From: Cellulosilyticum sp.
GTDB taxonomy: Bacteria; Bacillota; Clostridia; Lachnospirales; Cellulosilyticaceae
Direction of reading: 5' to 3'
Assembly (NCBI GenBank): GCA_015058045.1
Contig: SVDC01000002.1
Coordinates: 1 to 64,000 of the forward strand
Length of the DNA: 64,000 bases
This document shows, one piece after another, positions 16,073-24,387 of the stretch; within the stretch, counting starts at the first letter, position 1, and every line of letters starts with the position of its first letter. The position numbers were made by a program, and so were the translations under genes. The notes beneath the pieces were generated by a model that saw only the letters and a list, made by a program, of their open reading frames with translations, was not told the DNA's origin and searched no databases.

Positions 16073-16213
16073 TCTTTTTTACATGTAACAACACACATTT
16101 TGTTTGCGAGCTCCGCCTGAACCGAATCTCTTTCTACAAATCGTATTTTATTGGGCTTCGACGCTTTCGCCAAGGGTGTCAAACTCGTCCATAATAAAAT
16201 TCATCTTATCCAT
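16053..16213 (-). pseudogene. N-terminal part of the small gene split by the IS element
   Basis: ATG 16213 opens MDKMNFIMDEFDTLGESVEAQ and then a stop. A second frame (KIRFVERDSVQAELANKMCV...CKKDGGTMHT) continues to the IS right end, so a frameshift may precede the insertion. Together with 14594-14665 it would encode a protein of roughly 70-80 residues. No family is recognised. Confidence 0.4.
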
Positions 16214-16238
16214 AATTTGATAACTTCCACGTCTAATA

Positions 16239-17141
16239 CTAATGCTCTTTTTTCTTTTTAATAATTATACCACCAACTAAACATATACTAATTATAACAA
16301 TTCCAACTATCCCTGCAATAGGAATTGGGCAGGTGGCGGGAATCTCTCTAGTTTCTGAAACATCGCCACAATTCCTGCAGATATACTTCTCTTCACCTGA
16401 TGCAAATAGTGTGGCTTCTTTGGTTGTACTCCACTCATACTCGTGACCTAGAGCAGGGATTTCCTCTGTATAAGTATCACCACACACCTCACAAGCATAT
16501 GTTATTGCTCCCGCTTCTGTACAAGTAGCTTCTTTTCGTTCTGTTTCAGCATACTTATGATCCGCTAATGGTAGCTCTTCAGTCTTTGTTTCACCAGTGA
16601 TTGAATTTGTATAATACACCTGACCTATTTTAGTGCAAGTGGATTCTAACCTATTTTCTTCTTCCCAAGCCTTATCGATTTCTTCTTCAGTATAAGTACC
16701 CATGCTCGAATTTGGCGTTTGCTTCGTGTTTGCAGTGGATGATGATTTGTCACTTGTATCTGACTTTGGCTCAGTAGAACTTGTATCTGATTCGCTATTG
16801 CTTATTTCCGAAACAGATGCTGTGCTTTGTTCGTTGTTTGCAGTAGCCCCCCATTGTGCAAAATCTGAATCTGATGCTCCACACATGTATAATATTTCTT
16901 TATTTACTATTTCACCATTTTGAACTACTACCACTTCTCCATTTCCATCTCCTAATGAAGCTGTACAAGACCCTTTGCTTTCTACAGCGGCTTGTGCATT
17001 GATAATAATGGCTCTTTTTTGACCATATGTTAAATCACAAACTATATTGTTATAAAATATTGTTAACACACTAAGTAATAAAATAACTATGAGTAAAATT
17101 GTGTTTTGTTTTACATGTATTTTATTGTTAATCATTTTCAT
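16239..17141 (-). CDS. Surface protein with CxxCG repeats and C-terminal membrane anchor
   Basis: 300 residues. The N-terminal membrane/signal helix (NTILLIVILLLSVLTIF) is followed by an S/T/E-rich linker (~95-150), then repeats of the type CTEAG..Y.CEVCGDTYTEEIPALGHEY and YICRNCGDVSETREIPA (~180-265). These are a form common in Lachnospiraceae surface proteins. A C-terminal membrane helix plus KKKKEH closes the protein. The paired cysteines suggest metal binding or disulphides. Start at ATG 17141 (GGAGG upstream), with a perfect shared-class promoter. Role unknown. Confidence 0.7.
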   Translation of the reverse strand: MKMINNKIHVKQNTILLIVILLLSVLTIFYNNIVCDLTYGQKRAIIINAQAAVESKGSCTASLGDGNGEVVVVQNGEIVNKEILYMCGASDSDFAQWGATANNEQSTASVSEISNSESDTSSTEPKSDTSDKSSSTANTKQTPNSSMGTYTEEEIDKAWEEENRLESTCTKIGQVYYTNSITGETKTEELPLADHKYAETERKEATCTEAGAITYACEVCGDTYTEEIPALGHEYEWSTTKEATLFASGEEKYICRNCGDVSETREIPATCPIPIAGIVGIVIISICLVGGIIIKKKKEH

Positions 17142-17171
17142 GAATCTAACCTCCTATTTCTTAATGATTGT

Positions 17172-17200
17172 ATTATAGCATAACATCACTTTTATGTCAA
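17172..17200 (-). promoter_or_regulatory. AAAAGTGAT-class promoter (consensus TTGACA/TATAAT)
   Basis: Minus strand TTGACA, spacer TAAAAGTGATGTTATGC (17), TATAAT. It is the best sigma-A match of the class. Confidence 0.8.
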
Positions 17201-17202
17201 CT

Positions 17203-17898
17203 TTATATCTTTTTGTAATATTCTATCAGATTCTGCAAAACAGGTATTGCCTTCATAATATCCTTTTCAGTCACTACTCCATCTTTGTGAGAGCCCGCAT
17301 TGCCTATATTTCTAAGGTTATACAAGCTTCTTGTCTGACTAGAATCAATTATTTTCTTACCGCTTAATGCTTCAATTCGACTACCAACATTATCGTCTAA
17401 CGAAAGTTCTGGGATATATTTGATAATAAGATTTTCTGTGATATATTCTAATACCTGGCGAATATTATTAGCAGCTTCTTTGTAAAATCCCTGCTTATAA
17501 AGTTCCTGTATCGCTTTCATATGAGCGTCTATCTCATCTAGGTCTTTTTCATCATATTCAGATGCAACCTGCTCTTTTACTTGCTCAATCTTTTCTTTAG
17601 CTAACAGCTTATTTACTCTGGCATTTATGTCCGACTTTGCATACTTTATGTCCCTTACTTTGAAATATTCTTCAATCTGATCTAATTCAATATTTTCTCT
17701 AAAGCACACATCAGATGCTTTTACATTAACTTCTTTAGAACCATCTTGTAAACTAACTAATACTTTAAATAAGGTTGTATCCATGGTATCTGAGATTAAT
17801 CCATTTTTTACTTCATATCCAGTGTTGTCTGAGTATTGTTTATCTATATATCTTTTTATTAATACTTCAATAAAATCTACAGTTACGTTATTGCTCAT
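17203..17898 (-). CDS. DUF4145-like (HEPN-fold) protein
   Basis: 231 residues. The N-terminal ~100 residues are a mixed domain of unknown type. A charged helix (~100-130) follows, and the C-terminal ~100 residues read YKQGFYKEAANNIRQVLEYI...SLYNLRNIGNAGSHKDG...YYKK, the pattern of DUF4145/HEPN-like domains. Such domains occur in defence and nucleic-acid proteins; a strict HEPN R-x4-6-H spacing is not met here (R-x7-H). Own promoter at 17936-17964; function not assigned. Confidence 0.65.
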   Translation of the reverse strand: MSNNVTVDFIEVLIKRYIDKQYSDNTGYEVKNGLISDTMDTTLFKVLVSLQDGSKEVNVKASDVCFRENIELDQIEEYFKVRDIKYAKSDINARVNKLLAKEKIEQVKEQVASEYDEKDLDEIDAHMKAIQELYKQGFYKEAANNIRQVLEYITENLIIKYIPELSLDDNVGSRIEALSGKKIIDSSQTRSLYNLRNIGNAGSHKDGVVTEKDIMKAIPVLQNLIEYYKKI

Positions 17899-17935
17899 TA
17901 TTTGCCCTCCTCTTAGGCATTAAATTTGTTTGTTT

Positions 17936-17964
17936 ATTATATCATCGGCTCACTTTTCTGACAA
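17936..17964 (-). promoter_or_regulatory. AAAAGTGA-class promoter
   Basis: Minus strand TTGTCA, spacer GAAAAGTGAGCCGATGA (17), TATAAT. It is 38 bases upstream of the gene at 17898. Confidence 0.7.
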
Positions 17965-17997
17965 TTTATTTTATTGTTACATAATATAATGCTAGAA

Positions 17998-18012
17998 GGA
18001 CAAAATTTGTCC
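17998..18012. repeat. Dispersed palindrome GGACAAAATTTGTCC, copy 1
   Basis: Perfect 7-base arms around a central A, in an intergenic gap. Related copies lie at 28198, 36718, 53012 and 61987. Confidence 0.6.
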
Positions 18013-18062
18013 CTGCGAGATTCCGTTTCAGTTTGATTTATCATTGTATCTATTAAAAAAAT

Positions 18063-18089
18063 AAATCCTTACAAATAATGCAAGGATTT
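18063..18089 (-). terminator. Terminator after the 96-residue zinc-binding gene
   Basis: Arms AAATCCTT / AAGGATTT, then TATTTTTTT on the minus strand. Confidence 0.6.
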
Positions 18090-18114
18090 ACTCTTTAACT
18101 ATATTCTATTGTCT

Positions 18115-18405
18115 TTAAAACCATTCGCAATTTTTCGAGCCACATTCAGGGCATCTACTACCATTCTTTTCCCATCGCTGAAATTCATCCAGAACTTCCA
18201 CACCGTTAATTTTGAGGATATCACCATCATAAACTGCTTCTCCAGAATTTTTCTTTGTGTCAATCCAGGATTCAAAATCCTCTTGTGTTTTTATTTCATT
18301 GTCTAACAAATGCGTCAGTTCCGTATATTTCAAATCTTCTCTTGTAACATATCCCAACAGGGCTGTTTCAGAATGACAATCATGGCACACTAATTCTGCT
18401 ATCAT
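18115..18405 (-). CDS. Small zinc-binding protein, unknown
   Basis: 96 residues with an N-terminal CHDC pair and a C-terminal CPECGSKNCEWF motif, which together could bind one zinc ion. The middle is helical and acidic with a short beta segment (DGDILKINGVEVL). It follows the cysteine-rich 62-residue gene by 41 bases and precedes a terminator. No recognised family. Confidence 0.6.
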   Translation of the reverse strand: MIAELVCHDCHSETALLGYVTREDLKYTELTHLLDNEIKTQEDFESWIDTKKNSGEAVYDGDILKINGVEVLDEFQRWEKNGSRCPECGSKNCEWF

Positions 18406-18446
18406 TTTCTACCTCCCTTTTATGCATTATTCATCAAACTTCTACA

Positions 18447-18635
18447 TTATATATTTAAACTTTCTATATCGCTTGTTCTTTCTTTGTAATCTTCGCACAT
18501 AGGCAAACATCCTGCTGCTGTAACGGTATTATCTGAAATAGTAATTGTATCTAATGTACAGCCACCTTCACCTATGAAATCTCCACCATCTGTTGACCAG
18601 TGTCTACATGATTCGCAATTACACTTTATATGCAT
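18447..18635 (-). CDS. Cysteine-rich small protein (DUF1540-like)
   Basis: 62 residues with C-x-C-x2-C-x2-W near the start, a central GGCTLD...ITISDNTV and a C-terminal GCLPMCEDYKE. The cysteine spacing and I-x-I-x-x-x-x-V core resemble the metal-binding DUF1540 family, but the match is only approximate. Likely binds zinc or iron. Lies between the AAA+ ATPase and the 96-residue protein. Confidence 0.55.
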   Translation of the reverse strand: MHIKCNCESCRHWSTDGGDFIGEGGCTLDTITISDNTVTAAGCLPMCEDYKERTSDIESLNI

Positions 18636-18675
18636 AGTAATATTAAGCTCCTATTCAATACATTGCAACCCCATA

Positions 18676-19494
18676 TTATTCCTGCCTTCTAATATGATTA
18701 AGCATAAAATACTGCTTTGGGTTATCTAACCATATAGAAATACATCTTTTCAGATCCATTTCTACATCTCTTTGAGATAATGATGCAGCTCTATTACAAT
18801 ATTCTTTTATGTTTTCCTCTCGTACTTTTTTTGAAAGAGTAGTCATATTAGCTTTACTAAGCTTTTTATTTACTGCATTAAGATAGTTTGAGATGTATTT
18901 AAACTCTTCCTCGTTTGTAAGGCCTCTAATGCATAGCTCTACGGAGAAACGACTTCTTAAAGCCTCGTCCATAATATCTACTCTATTTGTACATCCAATG
19001 ATAATTGCACTACTCTTTTTATTAACAAGACTATCGATAGACTGCATGAGAGTAATTGTAACACGGCTAATCTCGCCACCAGTAACATCGCTTTCTGTTC
19101 CTCGTCTTTGTGATATTGCGTCTACCTCATCCAGACAAAAAATACATTCCTGTCCAGAAATAAACTCAAATGCGTCATGAATAATAGCTGTTGTATTTCC
19201 AAATACCCCATTAAATATCCTAGCGAAATTCAGATATACAAACGGAACTTTAAATTCGTGAGCAAGATATTTACATAATGAAGTTTTACCTGTTCCTGGT
19301 GGGCCGTACAAAAGTGTCGTATTAGGATAAGAAAGTCCTAATACATTTTGCATTAAAGCTGACTTTTCTTTAGTCTTTTTAATACTATCCTTAATATCAG
19401 CTACTTGCGATGTAATAAAGTAGGTTTTTGTATCAAAGTCGCTACAATCTACTACATTTATATAGTCTTTTAGATTTTCTGGTACTTCAAACAT
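18676..19494 (-). CDS. AAA+ ATPase
   Basis: 272 residues, a single AAA+ module: Walker A LYGPPGTGKTS (~residue 60), Walker B CIFCLDEVDAI (~residue 115), sensor-1 IIGCTNR (~residue 155), arginine finger ALRSRFSVEL, and a C-terminal helical lid. The N-terminal ~45 residues are too short for a substrate domain. The stand-alone AAA+ form resembles remodelling or IstB/CbxX-like chaperone ATPases; the substrate is unknown. It lies downstream of the acidic 299-residue protein, across an intercistronic hairpin. Confidence 0.8.
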   Translation of the reverse strand: MFEVPENLKDYINVVDCSDFDTKTYFITSQVADIKDSIKKTKEKSALMQNVLGLSYPNTTLLYGPPGTGKTSLCKYLAHEFKVPFVYLNFARIFNGVFGNTTAIIHDAFEFISGQECIFCLDEVDAISQRRGTESDVTGGEISRVTITLMQSIDSLVNKKSSAIIIGCTNRVDIMDEALRSRFSVELCIRGLTNEEEFKYISNYLNAVNKKLSKANMTTLSKKVREENIKEYCNRAASLSQRDVEMDLKRCISIWLDNPKQYFMLNHIRRQE

Positions 19495-19520
19495 TTCTTA
19501 TATTTCCTTTCATAGAAATA

Positions 19521-19560
19521 TCCCTGCTGAAACTCATTTCACACAAGTTATCGCAGGGAC
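19521..19560 (-). promoter_or_regulatory. Intercistronic hairpin built from the GCAGGGA heptamer
   Basis: TCCCTGC and GCAGGGA arms, then a 3-base internal loop and AACT / AGTT. It lies between the acidic-protein gene and the AAA+ gene and has no U-run, so it may be an RNA processing or attenuation element rather than a full terminator. Confidence 0.45.
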
Positions 19561-19595
19561 ACTAAGCTTTTAATTATATTGATTTATCATCCTGC

Positions 19596-20495
19596 CTACT
19601 TTGACAAGTATCTGCTGTTGAACTCATACTCAGCCATAGCAATATCTCTATCGTCGATATTAAGCTCTTCTGCCATCTTATCAATATCGCTCTCATATGA
19701 ATTAAGCGATGCTACTGTAGCAGCCATGTAGATAATAGATGCAGCATTTGGGTCTTTATCAATCAAATTCTTAAAGAGCTTTGAAAGCTCATCTGTAAAG
19801 TCATCGCTGTGTCTATTAATCATCTTTTCTAATCTGCTAGGAGCTGTATTTGTTGAGACTCTTGTATCATGCTCAACAGTAGCTACTAAGTTCTTTTCAA
19901 TTTCCTTATCCATTGCACTAACCTCTTCTTCATTATTTGTATTAGAAGCCTCTACATCTTCCTCTTCATTACTTGATGAATCCTCTGTCATATCTTCACC
20001 AGTCACATCTTCGTCTGATGCTTCAGGCTTTTCTTCGTTACTCTGCTCTAACTGCTCTAAGTATTCGGACATACTTGCTTCAAAATCCGTCTCTTGATAT
20101 TCAGGCTCTTCTTGTTCAGTTTCTTCTAACATAGTTTCATCGTCTGATTCGTCAATATCGAGGAATCCATCTTCTTCACTTTCAGTATTTTCTATATCCT
20201 GATTTGACTCGGCTTGAGTGAAGAGTTCTTCAATATCTTCACCATCCTCATTATCTTCTGTCTCTTCTTCATCTTCCTCATCTTCAGGCTGATAATACTC
20301 ATCTTCATCATCCTCTGGAATATAATATTCTTCATCATTATCCAGATCTGCTAAAACAGCTTTATTTGTGGATTCATCTTTTTCCTCTTCAGAAACAAAA
20401 AATTCATCATCGATTTCATTACTTAAAACCTGCTTTTTAGCTGCCTGCTTCTTTTCTTTACGATTCTTTTTTCTATTCTTTTTTCTAAAAAACAT
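19596..20495 (-). CDS. Highly acidic low-complexity protein
   Basis: 299 residues. A very basic N-terminus (FFRKKNRKKNRKEKK) is followed by ~180 residues dominated by E, D, Y and S. A compact helical C-terminal ~90 residues reads RLEKMINRHSDDFTDELSKLFKNL..YIMAATVASLN. The charge split could let the N-terminus bind nucleic acid or membrane while the acidic part mimics DNA or acts as a spacer. No family recognised. Start at ATG 20495 with GGAGGTCTT. It lies downstream of the structured non-coding region and may be expressed from that promoter. Confidence 0.65.
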   Translation of the reverse strand: MFFRKKNRKKNRKEKKQAAKKQVLSNEIDDEFFVSEEEKDESTNKAVLADLDNDEEYYIPEDDEDEYYQPEDEEDEEETEDNEDGEDIEELFTQAESNQDIENTESEEDGFLDIDESDDETMLEETEQEEPEYQETDFEASMSEYLEQLEQSNEEKPEASDEDVTGEDMTEDSSSNEEEDVEASNTNNEEEVSAMDKEIEKNLVATVEHDTRVSTNTAPSRLEKMINRHSDDFTDELSKLFKNLIDKDPNAASIIYMAATVASLNSYESDIDKMAEELNIDDRDIAMAEYEFNSRYLSK

Positions 20496-20499
20496 AAGA

Positions 20500-20947
20500 C
20501 CTCCGATATGTGTTATAACTTATTTTAGTGATTTACTTTTGATGTGAGAGGATCAGCCGAGCAACGAACTCGATAGATGTATTTACGCTGTTTTGTAACA
20601 AGTTGTTAAATATACTTTAATAATTTTTTCTGTGTTAATAGTTTCCTAGCTATTTACGATAGCAAGTCGAGCGAACATCTATAATTCTCTTACCAATCCA
20701 CAAAGCTACGGATTTTACCGTAGCAAAAAAGGGAGAATATTAATTAACGGAATATAATCCGTCAGTGGACAATACTGGTATCGAACCATCAAGGCACTAC
20801 TTTGCTATTGTCCAAGGAGAGAGTCGCCTTATGCCTGGACTGCTAGTGCGACTCAGCGTAGCTCTGTCAGTAGAGCAAAACTGTGCAAACTAAATGTTAA
20901 TGAAGCCCTCGATGAAATAACAGTTTGCACTCTATTATTACTCGATA
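20500..20947 (-). ncRNA. Large structured non-coding RNA or leader with a tRNA-like hairpin
   Basis: About 450 bases with no reading frame, transcribed from a shared-class promoter at 20953-20981. It contains seven stable stems in a row (minus strand): GTGCAAACT/AGTTTGCAC, GCTCTACTGACAGAGC, GAGTCGC/GCGACTC, GGACAATA/TATTGTCC, ACGGA/TCCGT, GCTACGG/CCGTAGC and GCTATCGTAAATAGC. The GGACAATA stem encloses GATGG-TTCGATA-CCAGT, a T-arm, and the strand ends TATTGTCCA, so it imitates a tRNA acceptor/T half with the D and anticodon arms replaced by a 3-base-pair stem. It is either a long ornate RNA (in the style of ROOL/GOLLD) or an elaborate 5' leader of the acidic-protein gene. Confidence 0.55.
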
Positions 20948-20952
20948 GTTGT

Positions 20953-20981
20953 ATTATATCTTAGTATCACTTTTAAATCAA
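20953..20981 (-). promoter_or_regulatory. AAAAGTGAT-class promoter of the structured RNA
   Basis: Minus strand TTGATT, spacer TAAAAGTGATACTAAGA (17), TATAAT. It lies more than 450 bases upstream of the next start codon (20495), the longest such gap in the window. Confidence 0.7.
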
Positions 20982-21008
20982 CAATAAAAATAATAACAAT
21001 TTCGTCAA

Positions 21009-22100
21009 CTACTGTCCTATGTGGAAATTATTCCTTCCATGTTCTTTTACATAATATAAAGCTTCATCAGCTCTTACGTAGTTTTTGTTGAAGTCGAGCC
21101 TCTTATCGTAGGCAATAGCACCACAACTTAACGTGACAATATCCTTTGGCGTACCTTCAAATCTTTCTTTTACTGCTTTCCTTAACCGCCTATATATCGC
21201 TGTTGCTTGTTCATCTTTTGATATATTTGGAGAAAATATCATAAACTCATCTCCTCCGAGACGGCATATAATATCAGTCGGTCTTAAACAGTTTTTTGCT
21301 ACATTGGCAAAATCTCTTAATACTTCATCACCTATGTTATGGCCAAGGGTATCATTTATGGTTTTAAAATGATCCATGTCTACCATAAATAGGTATCCTC
21401 TATTAGAGCGAATAGCCATATCTGGTAATATCTTATCTACGTATTTTCTATTCCAGAGCCTTGTCAGCTCATCAATACAACTATCTAGCATACTCTGTTC
21501 TTGCATTTCTTTCTTATAGTTGAATAGGTTCTTGACGTTGATTGCGAACAGGCTTATCAAGGATAAAATAGCAAATATAGTTAGTCCCTGCGAAATTATA
21601 GCAAGTTCCTTGAATTTTGTTATCTCGTTTGTAGATTCTGTATTTAACGTAGTTTCTACGTCTGAAATAACGCTTGCTAGTAGCTGCCTCTTTTTAGCCA
21701 GGTCATCATATGACATATTTAGTCCAACAGCATTTGAAAGATCTAATATATAGTCTTCCACCTTAAGAAGCTTACTATAATAGCCTCCAGAGGTATCTGC
21801 ATACTTATTAATCTTTTCCATATCTTCAAGCATAGCATCGGATATGGTGGCCAACCTTGTTTCATAATCTTCATTCTCTGATTTTACCGCCTGGTACTCA
21901 TAATATACGTTGCTGAAAATATAGCTTTCAACTTTCAGATCAGCAACATAATATATAAGCTTATTGTATGCAGTAAGCTCTCTTTCCAACTTGTTACTTG
22001 AATATGTTGTAATCAAAAGAGATGCTGTCACAAGTACGATTTGCACTAAGCCAATGATAATACTTCGCCTAATGCGATTAATTTCTCGATGTTTAATCAT
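21009..22100 (-). CDS. Membrane diguanylate cyclase (GGDEF)
   Basis: 363 residues. Two membrane helices (~12-30 and ~170-190) flank an extracytoplasmic helical sensor, followed by a GGDEF domain (~205-363). The active site CRLGGDEF is intact. The inhibitory I-site RPTD lies exactly five residues before GGDEF, predicting product feedback. It makes c-di-GMP. A c-di-GMP-type HD-GYP gene closes the Tad pilus operon at 38 kb, so the element carries both arms of this signal. The lipoprotein gene lies 3 bases upstream. Confidence 0.93.
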   Translation of the reverse strand: MIKHREINRIRRSIIIGLVQIVLVTASLLITTYSSNKLERELTAYNKLIYYVADLKVESYIFSNVYYEYQAVKSENEDYETRLATISDAMLEDMEKINKYADTSGGYYSKLLKVEDYILDLSNAVGLNMSYDDLAKKRQLLASVISDVETTLNTESTNEITKFKELAIISQGLTIFAILSLISLFAINVKNLFNYKKEMQEQSMLDSCIDELTRLWNRKYVDKILPDMAIRSNRGYLFMVDMDHFKTINDTLGHNIGDEVLRDFANVAKNCLRPTDIICRLGGDEFMIFSPNISKDEQATAIYRRLRKAVKERFEGTPKDIVTLSCGAIAYDKRLDFNKNYVRADEALYYVKEHGRNNFHIGQ

Positions 22101-22103
22101 AGG

Positions 22104-22349
22104 TCACTCCGAGTCATCAGTCTGACGCTTAAGCTCTTGTAGAATACGTTCTAGTCTTGCATATTCTGATGCATTTTTTGAATCAAATTCTTCTTTGTTG
22201 TCTTCCTCTTCTACATCTTCAGAGATTTCTTCATCGGGAAGCACGATCTCTTGTTTAGGCAGGGAATAATCTGGTTTACTTCCGCATCCAATAAAGCTAA
22301 CTATTAAAATAAGTGCTACGTAAATTAATCTTACTCTTTTTCTTTTCAA
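22104..22349 (-). CDS. Small lipoprotein
   Basis: About 81 residues. The start is probably TTG at 22349 (GGAAGGATC upstream), giving a clean signal (KRKRVRLIYVALILIVSFIGC) with the lipobox cysteine at about residue 22. An in-frame ATG at 22376 would add nine residues. The mature part is very acidic (EEDNKEEF...). The frame overlaps the 3' end of the rhomboid gene. Role unknown; it could be a ligand or partner of the adjacent cyclase sensor. Confidence 0.65.
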   Translation of the reverse strand: MKRKRVRLIYVALILIVSFIGCGSKPDYSLPKQEIVLPDEEISEDVEEEDNKEEFDSKNASEYARLERILQELKRQTDDSE

Positions 22350-23367
22350 GGCTTTTGATCCTTCCATCATTTTCAATCATGCTTAGAATGTGTGTTAAAA
22401 ATCCAAGCATTACACCTGCTAAAAATCCAAATACGTGGCATCTAACATTTATTCCAATGCCAATGTTGTTCATTATAAAAACTGCAAGTATGGCTAATAA
22501 TATGCTAGTTCTTTTTGCTTCAAAATCTGGATGTGTAAAACACTCTGAAGCTATAGCTCCAATGATTGCCATAATAGCACCTGAAGCTCCAACTGTTATG
22601 ACATCAGTGTGTGTATTTGTAAGCAGACAATAAAAAGAGTCAAAAGCTGCTGCAAATATTCCACCTGCAAAATATACAATGCTAAATGACATTGCACCCT
22701 CATACTTCATATACGCACGACCAAATGCATATAAAGCAATCATATTTCCAATCAAATGTCTAAGAGATGCATGCATAAACATATATGTAATATATCTATA
22801 TGTTTCCCCAGACATTAAAGTACTTGCATAATAGCCATATTCTGAATAACCACTTAAGAATGTCTTGATATACGCAAGCACTGTTGCAGCTATTAGTGCA
22901 AATACCAGAACTGTGAAATGTAGTCGTCTTTCTGGATGCTTCGCCTCGTTAAGACTGGCATTTACTCGTTCGTATTTAAAAACGTTTTTTAATGCATTAG
23001 CTTCTTCAGAAAAAGTCCCTGCGTAGAACTTGCTTGAAACAGTTCTTTTGTCCCAGTTAAAATAAGCAATTCTATTTGATGCAAAATGGTGAGCCTTCCC
23101 ACCAGACGCATAAACGACAACGAAGATATTTGCATTGTCCACTTCTGTATAAGACATTTTTACAAGTCTTTCAGCCACCTGTAATGCGTCTTTTGAATTT
23201 CTAAGATTATATGCATGGCCAAGTAAAATAACTACCGCTTTATTCTTCGATTCATCTCCTGATATATCTGTTTTAATAAGAGTAGCATGTGACATTTCAT
23301 CATACTCTTCTGTTCTATATCCAAGCCTATTATATTCACTTAATATATGTCTAATCATTACCTTCAT
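22297..23367 (-). CDS. Rhomboid-family intramembrane serine protease
   Basis: 356 residues: a soluble N-terminal domain (~1-150), then six or seven membrane helices. Catalytic serine in TVGASGAIMAIIGA (~residue 272), the conserved H-x4-N in MHASLRHLIGNMIALYAFGRAY, and the catalytic histidine in RCHVFGFLAGVMLG. Rhomboids cut membrane helices, here possibly those of element-encoded surface proteins. Operon with the secreted nuclease upstream (14 bases) and the lipoprotein and GGDEF gene downstream. Confidence 0.9.
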   Translation of the reverse strand: MKVMIRHILSEYNRLGYRTEEYDEMSHATLIKTDISGDESKNKAVVILLGHAYNLRNSKDALQVAERLVKMSYTEVDNANIFVVVYASGGKAHHFASNRIAYFNWDKRTVSSKFYAGTFSEEANALKNVFKYERVNASLNEAKHPERRLHFTVLVFALIAATVLAYIKTFLSGYSEYGYYASTLMSGETYRYITYMFMHASLRHLIGNMIALYAFGRAYMKYEGAMSFSIVYFAGGIFAAAFDSFYCLLTNTHTDVITVGASGAIMAIIGAIASECFTHPDFEAKRTSILLAILAVFIMNNIGIGINVRCHVFGFLAGVMLGFLTHILSMIENDGRIKSLEKKKSKINLRSTYFNS

Positions 23368-23381
23368 ATTTAAAATCCTTT

Positions 23382-24110
23382 CTACTGGGCCATAGCAACA
23401 TATTCATCGTATTGCCACAGGCCTATTTCTTGCTTTTGTGCATCACATCTTGCAATATCAAACTGCTCTGCGTACTTATTATTTGGCATGTACACCTTGT
23501 TAACAGCATATCCGTTGGCTAAAAGATTATAATTTACCATTTTGGTTTCAATCTCATTAATATCATCTACATCTGTTGGCTCTTCTAACCATACATAAGC
23601 AAGCAGTCTATTATACTGATCAGTTAGTTCCTCATCGTAAGTCAAATACACTGTATCAACATTTTTTAATAGCTCTTTTGTATAATCGCTCGCATATGTA
23701 CCATACACTGTATTTTTGCTTTCATCTTCATGTACAGATTCAGGTGTGTCTATTCCAATCATTCTTACCTTTGTATTTACGCCCTGGTTATCAATAACGA
23801 TTGTATCTCCATCTATAACGCTTAAAAGCTTAAATGCCTCAATATCTCCATTTTCAATTACTGCAGAGTCATCTAGCTCTCCTTCAATAACGTCTGAATT
23901 GTAACCTAAATTATCCTTTATAGATTGCCAGGCTATATTTAGCTTTTCTTTTAGGTAATCAAAAGCATTTTGCGACTTAGTGACGCTTTGTTCTACTCTT
24001 TCTCCATAAGGAGTCATCTTTTTAATATCTTGACTTGTTATTGGATTCTTATGAACCAATACTAATGCTAAAAGTACTACGACTAGCACTACAAACTTGA
24101 TTTTTCTCAT
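23382..24110 (-). CDS. Secreted thermonuclease-family (SNase) nuclease
   Basis: 242 residues. The N-terminal signal/anchor (KIKFVVLVVVLLALVLV) precedes a staphylococcal-nuclease fold: DGDTIVI, the VRMIGIDTPES motif with catalytic Arg and Glu, and QYNRLLAYVW with the second catalytic Arg. Calcium-dependent cleavage of extracellular DNA/RNA is expected. On a conjugative element it may attack competing DNA or supply nucleotides. Shared-class promoter at 24157-24185; first gene of a four-gene operon with the rhomboid protease and c-di-GMP cyclase. Confidence 0.9.
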   Translation of the reverse strand: MRKIKFVVLVVVLLALVLVHKNPITSQDIKKMTPYGERVEQSVTKSQNAFDYLKEKLNIAWQSIKDNLGYNSDVIEGELDDSAVIENGDIEAFKLLSVIDGDTIVIDNQGVNTKVRMIGIDTPESVHEDESKNTVYGTYASDYTKELLKNVDTVYLTYDEELTDQYNRLLAYVWLEEPTDVDDINEIETKMVNYNLLANGYAVNKVYMPNNKYAEQFDIARCDAQKQEIGLWQYDEYVAMAQ

Positions 24111-24156
24111 CTATGTAAACCTTCCTATAAATCAATTTATATTTATTTATAGGTAT

Positions 24157-24185
24157 ATTATAGCATAACATCACTTTTATTACAA
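24157..24185 (-). promoter_or_regulatory. AAAAGTGAT-class promoter of the nuclease-rhomboid-GGDEF operon
   Basis: Minus strand TTGTAA, spacer TAAAAGTGATGTTATGC (17), TATAAT. Confidence 0.75.
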
Positions 24186-24273
24186 TAATTGAATTTATGT
24201 CATCAATTTGAATATTTTGTAACGATTTGTAAGACGATTTGACAATCAAGACACTAGACATTATTATAAATAT

Positions 24274-24358
24274 AGAAAAAAGCTACCGATAGACGGTTAG
24301 CCCAAATAAGACTTGAAAATTAACCGCTTAGTTTGGACGCTAGGGCGGTTATTTTTTT
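24274..24358 (+). ncRNA. Orphan par RNA II-like small RNA, copy 3
   Basis: Promoter TTGACA (24239-24244), 17 bases, TATTAT (24262-24267). The 5' end AGCTACCGATAGACGGTTAG is identical to copy 1 over that stretch. The terminator AACCGC / GCGGTT is followed by ATTTTTTT. No holin-like toxin frame or toxin leader repeat lies opposite, so it has no cis partner. Confidence 0.65.
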
Positions 24359-24387
24359 ATGTACTGAAAATAACTATATATAACAAT

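Noticed and set aside
19596..20495. The long E/D-rich stretch considered as an unstable repeat rather than a gene
   Set aside because: The frame has a good ribosome site, a basic N-terminus and an ordered C-terminal domain with normal codon variety, so it is a real acidic protein.
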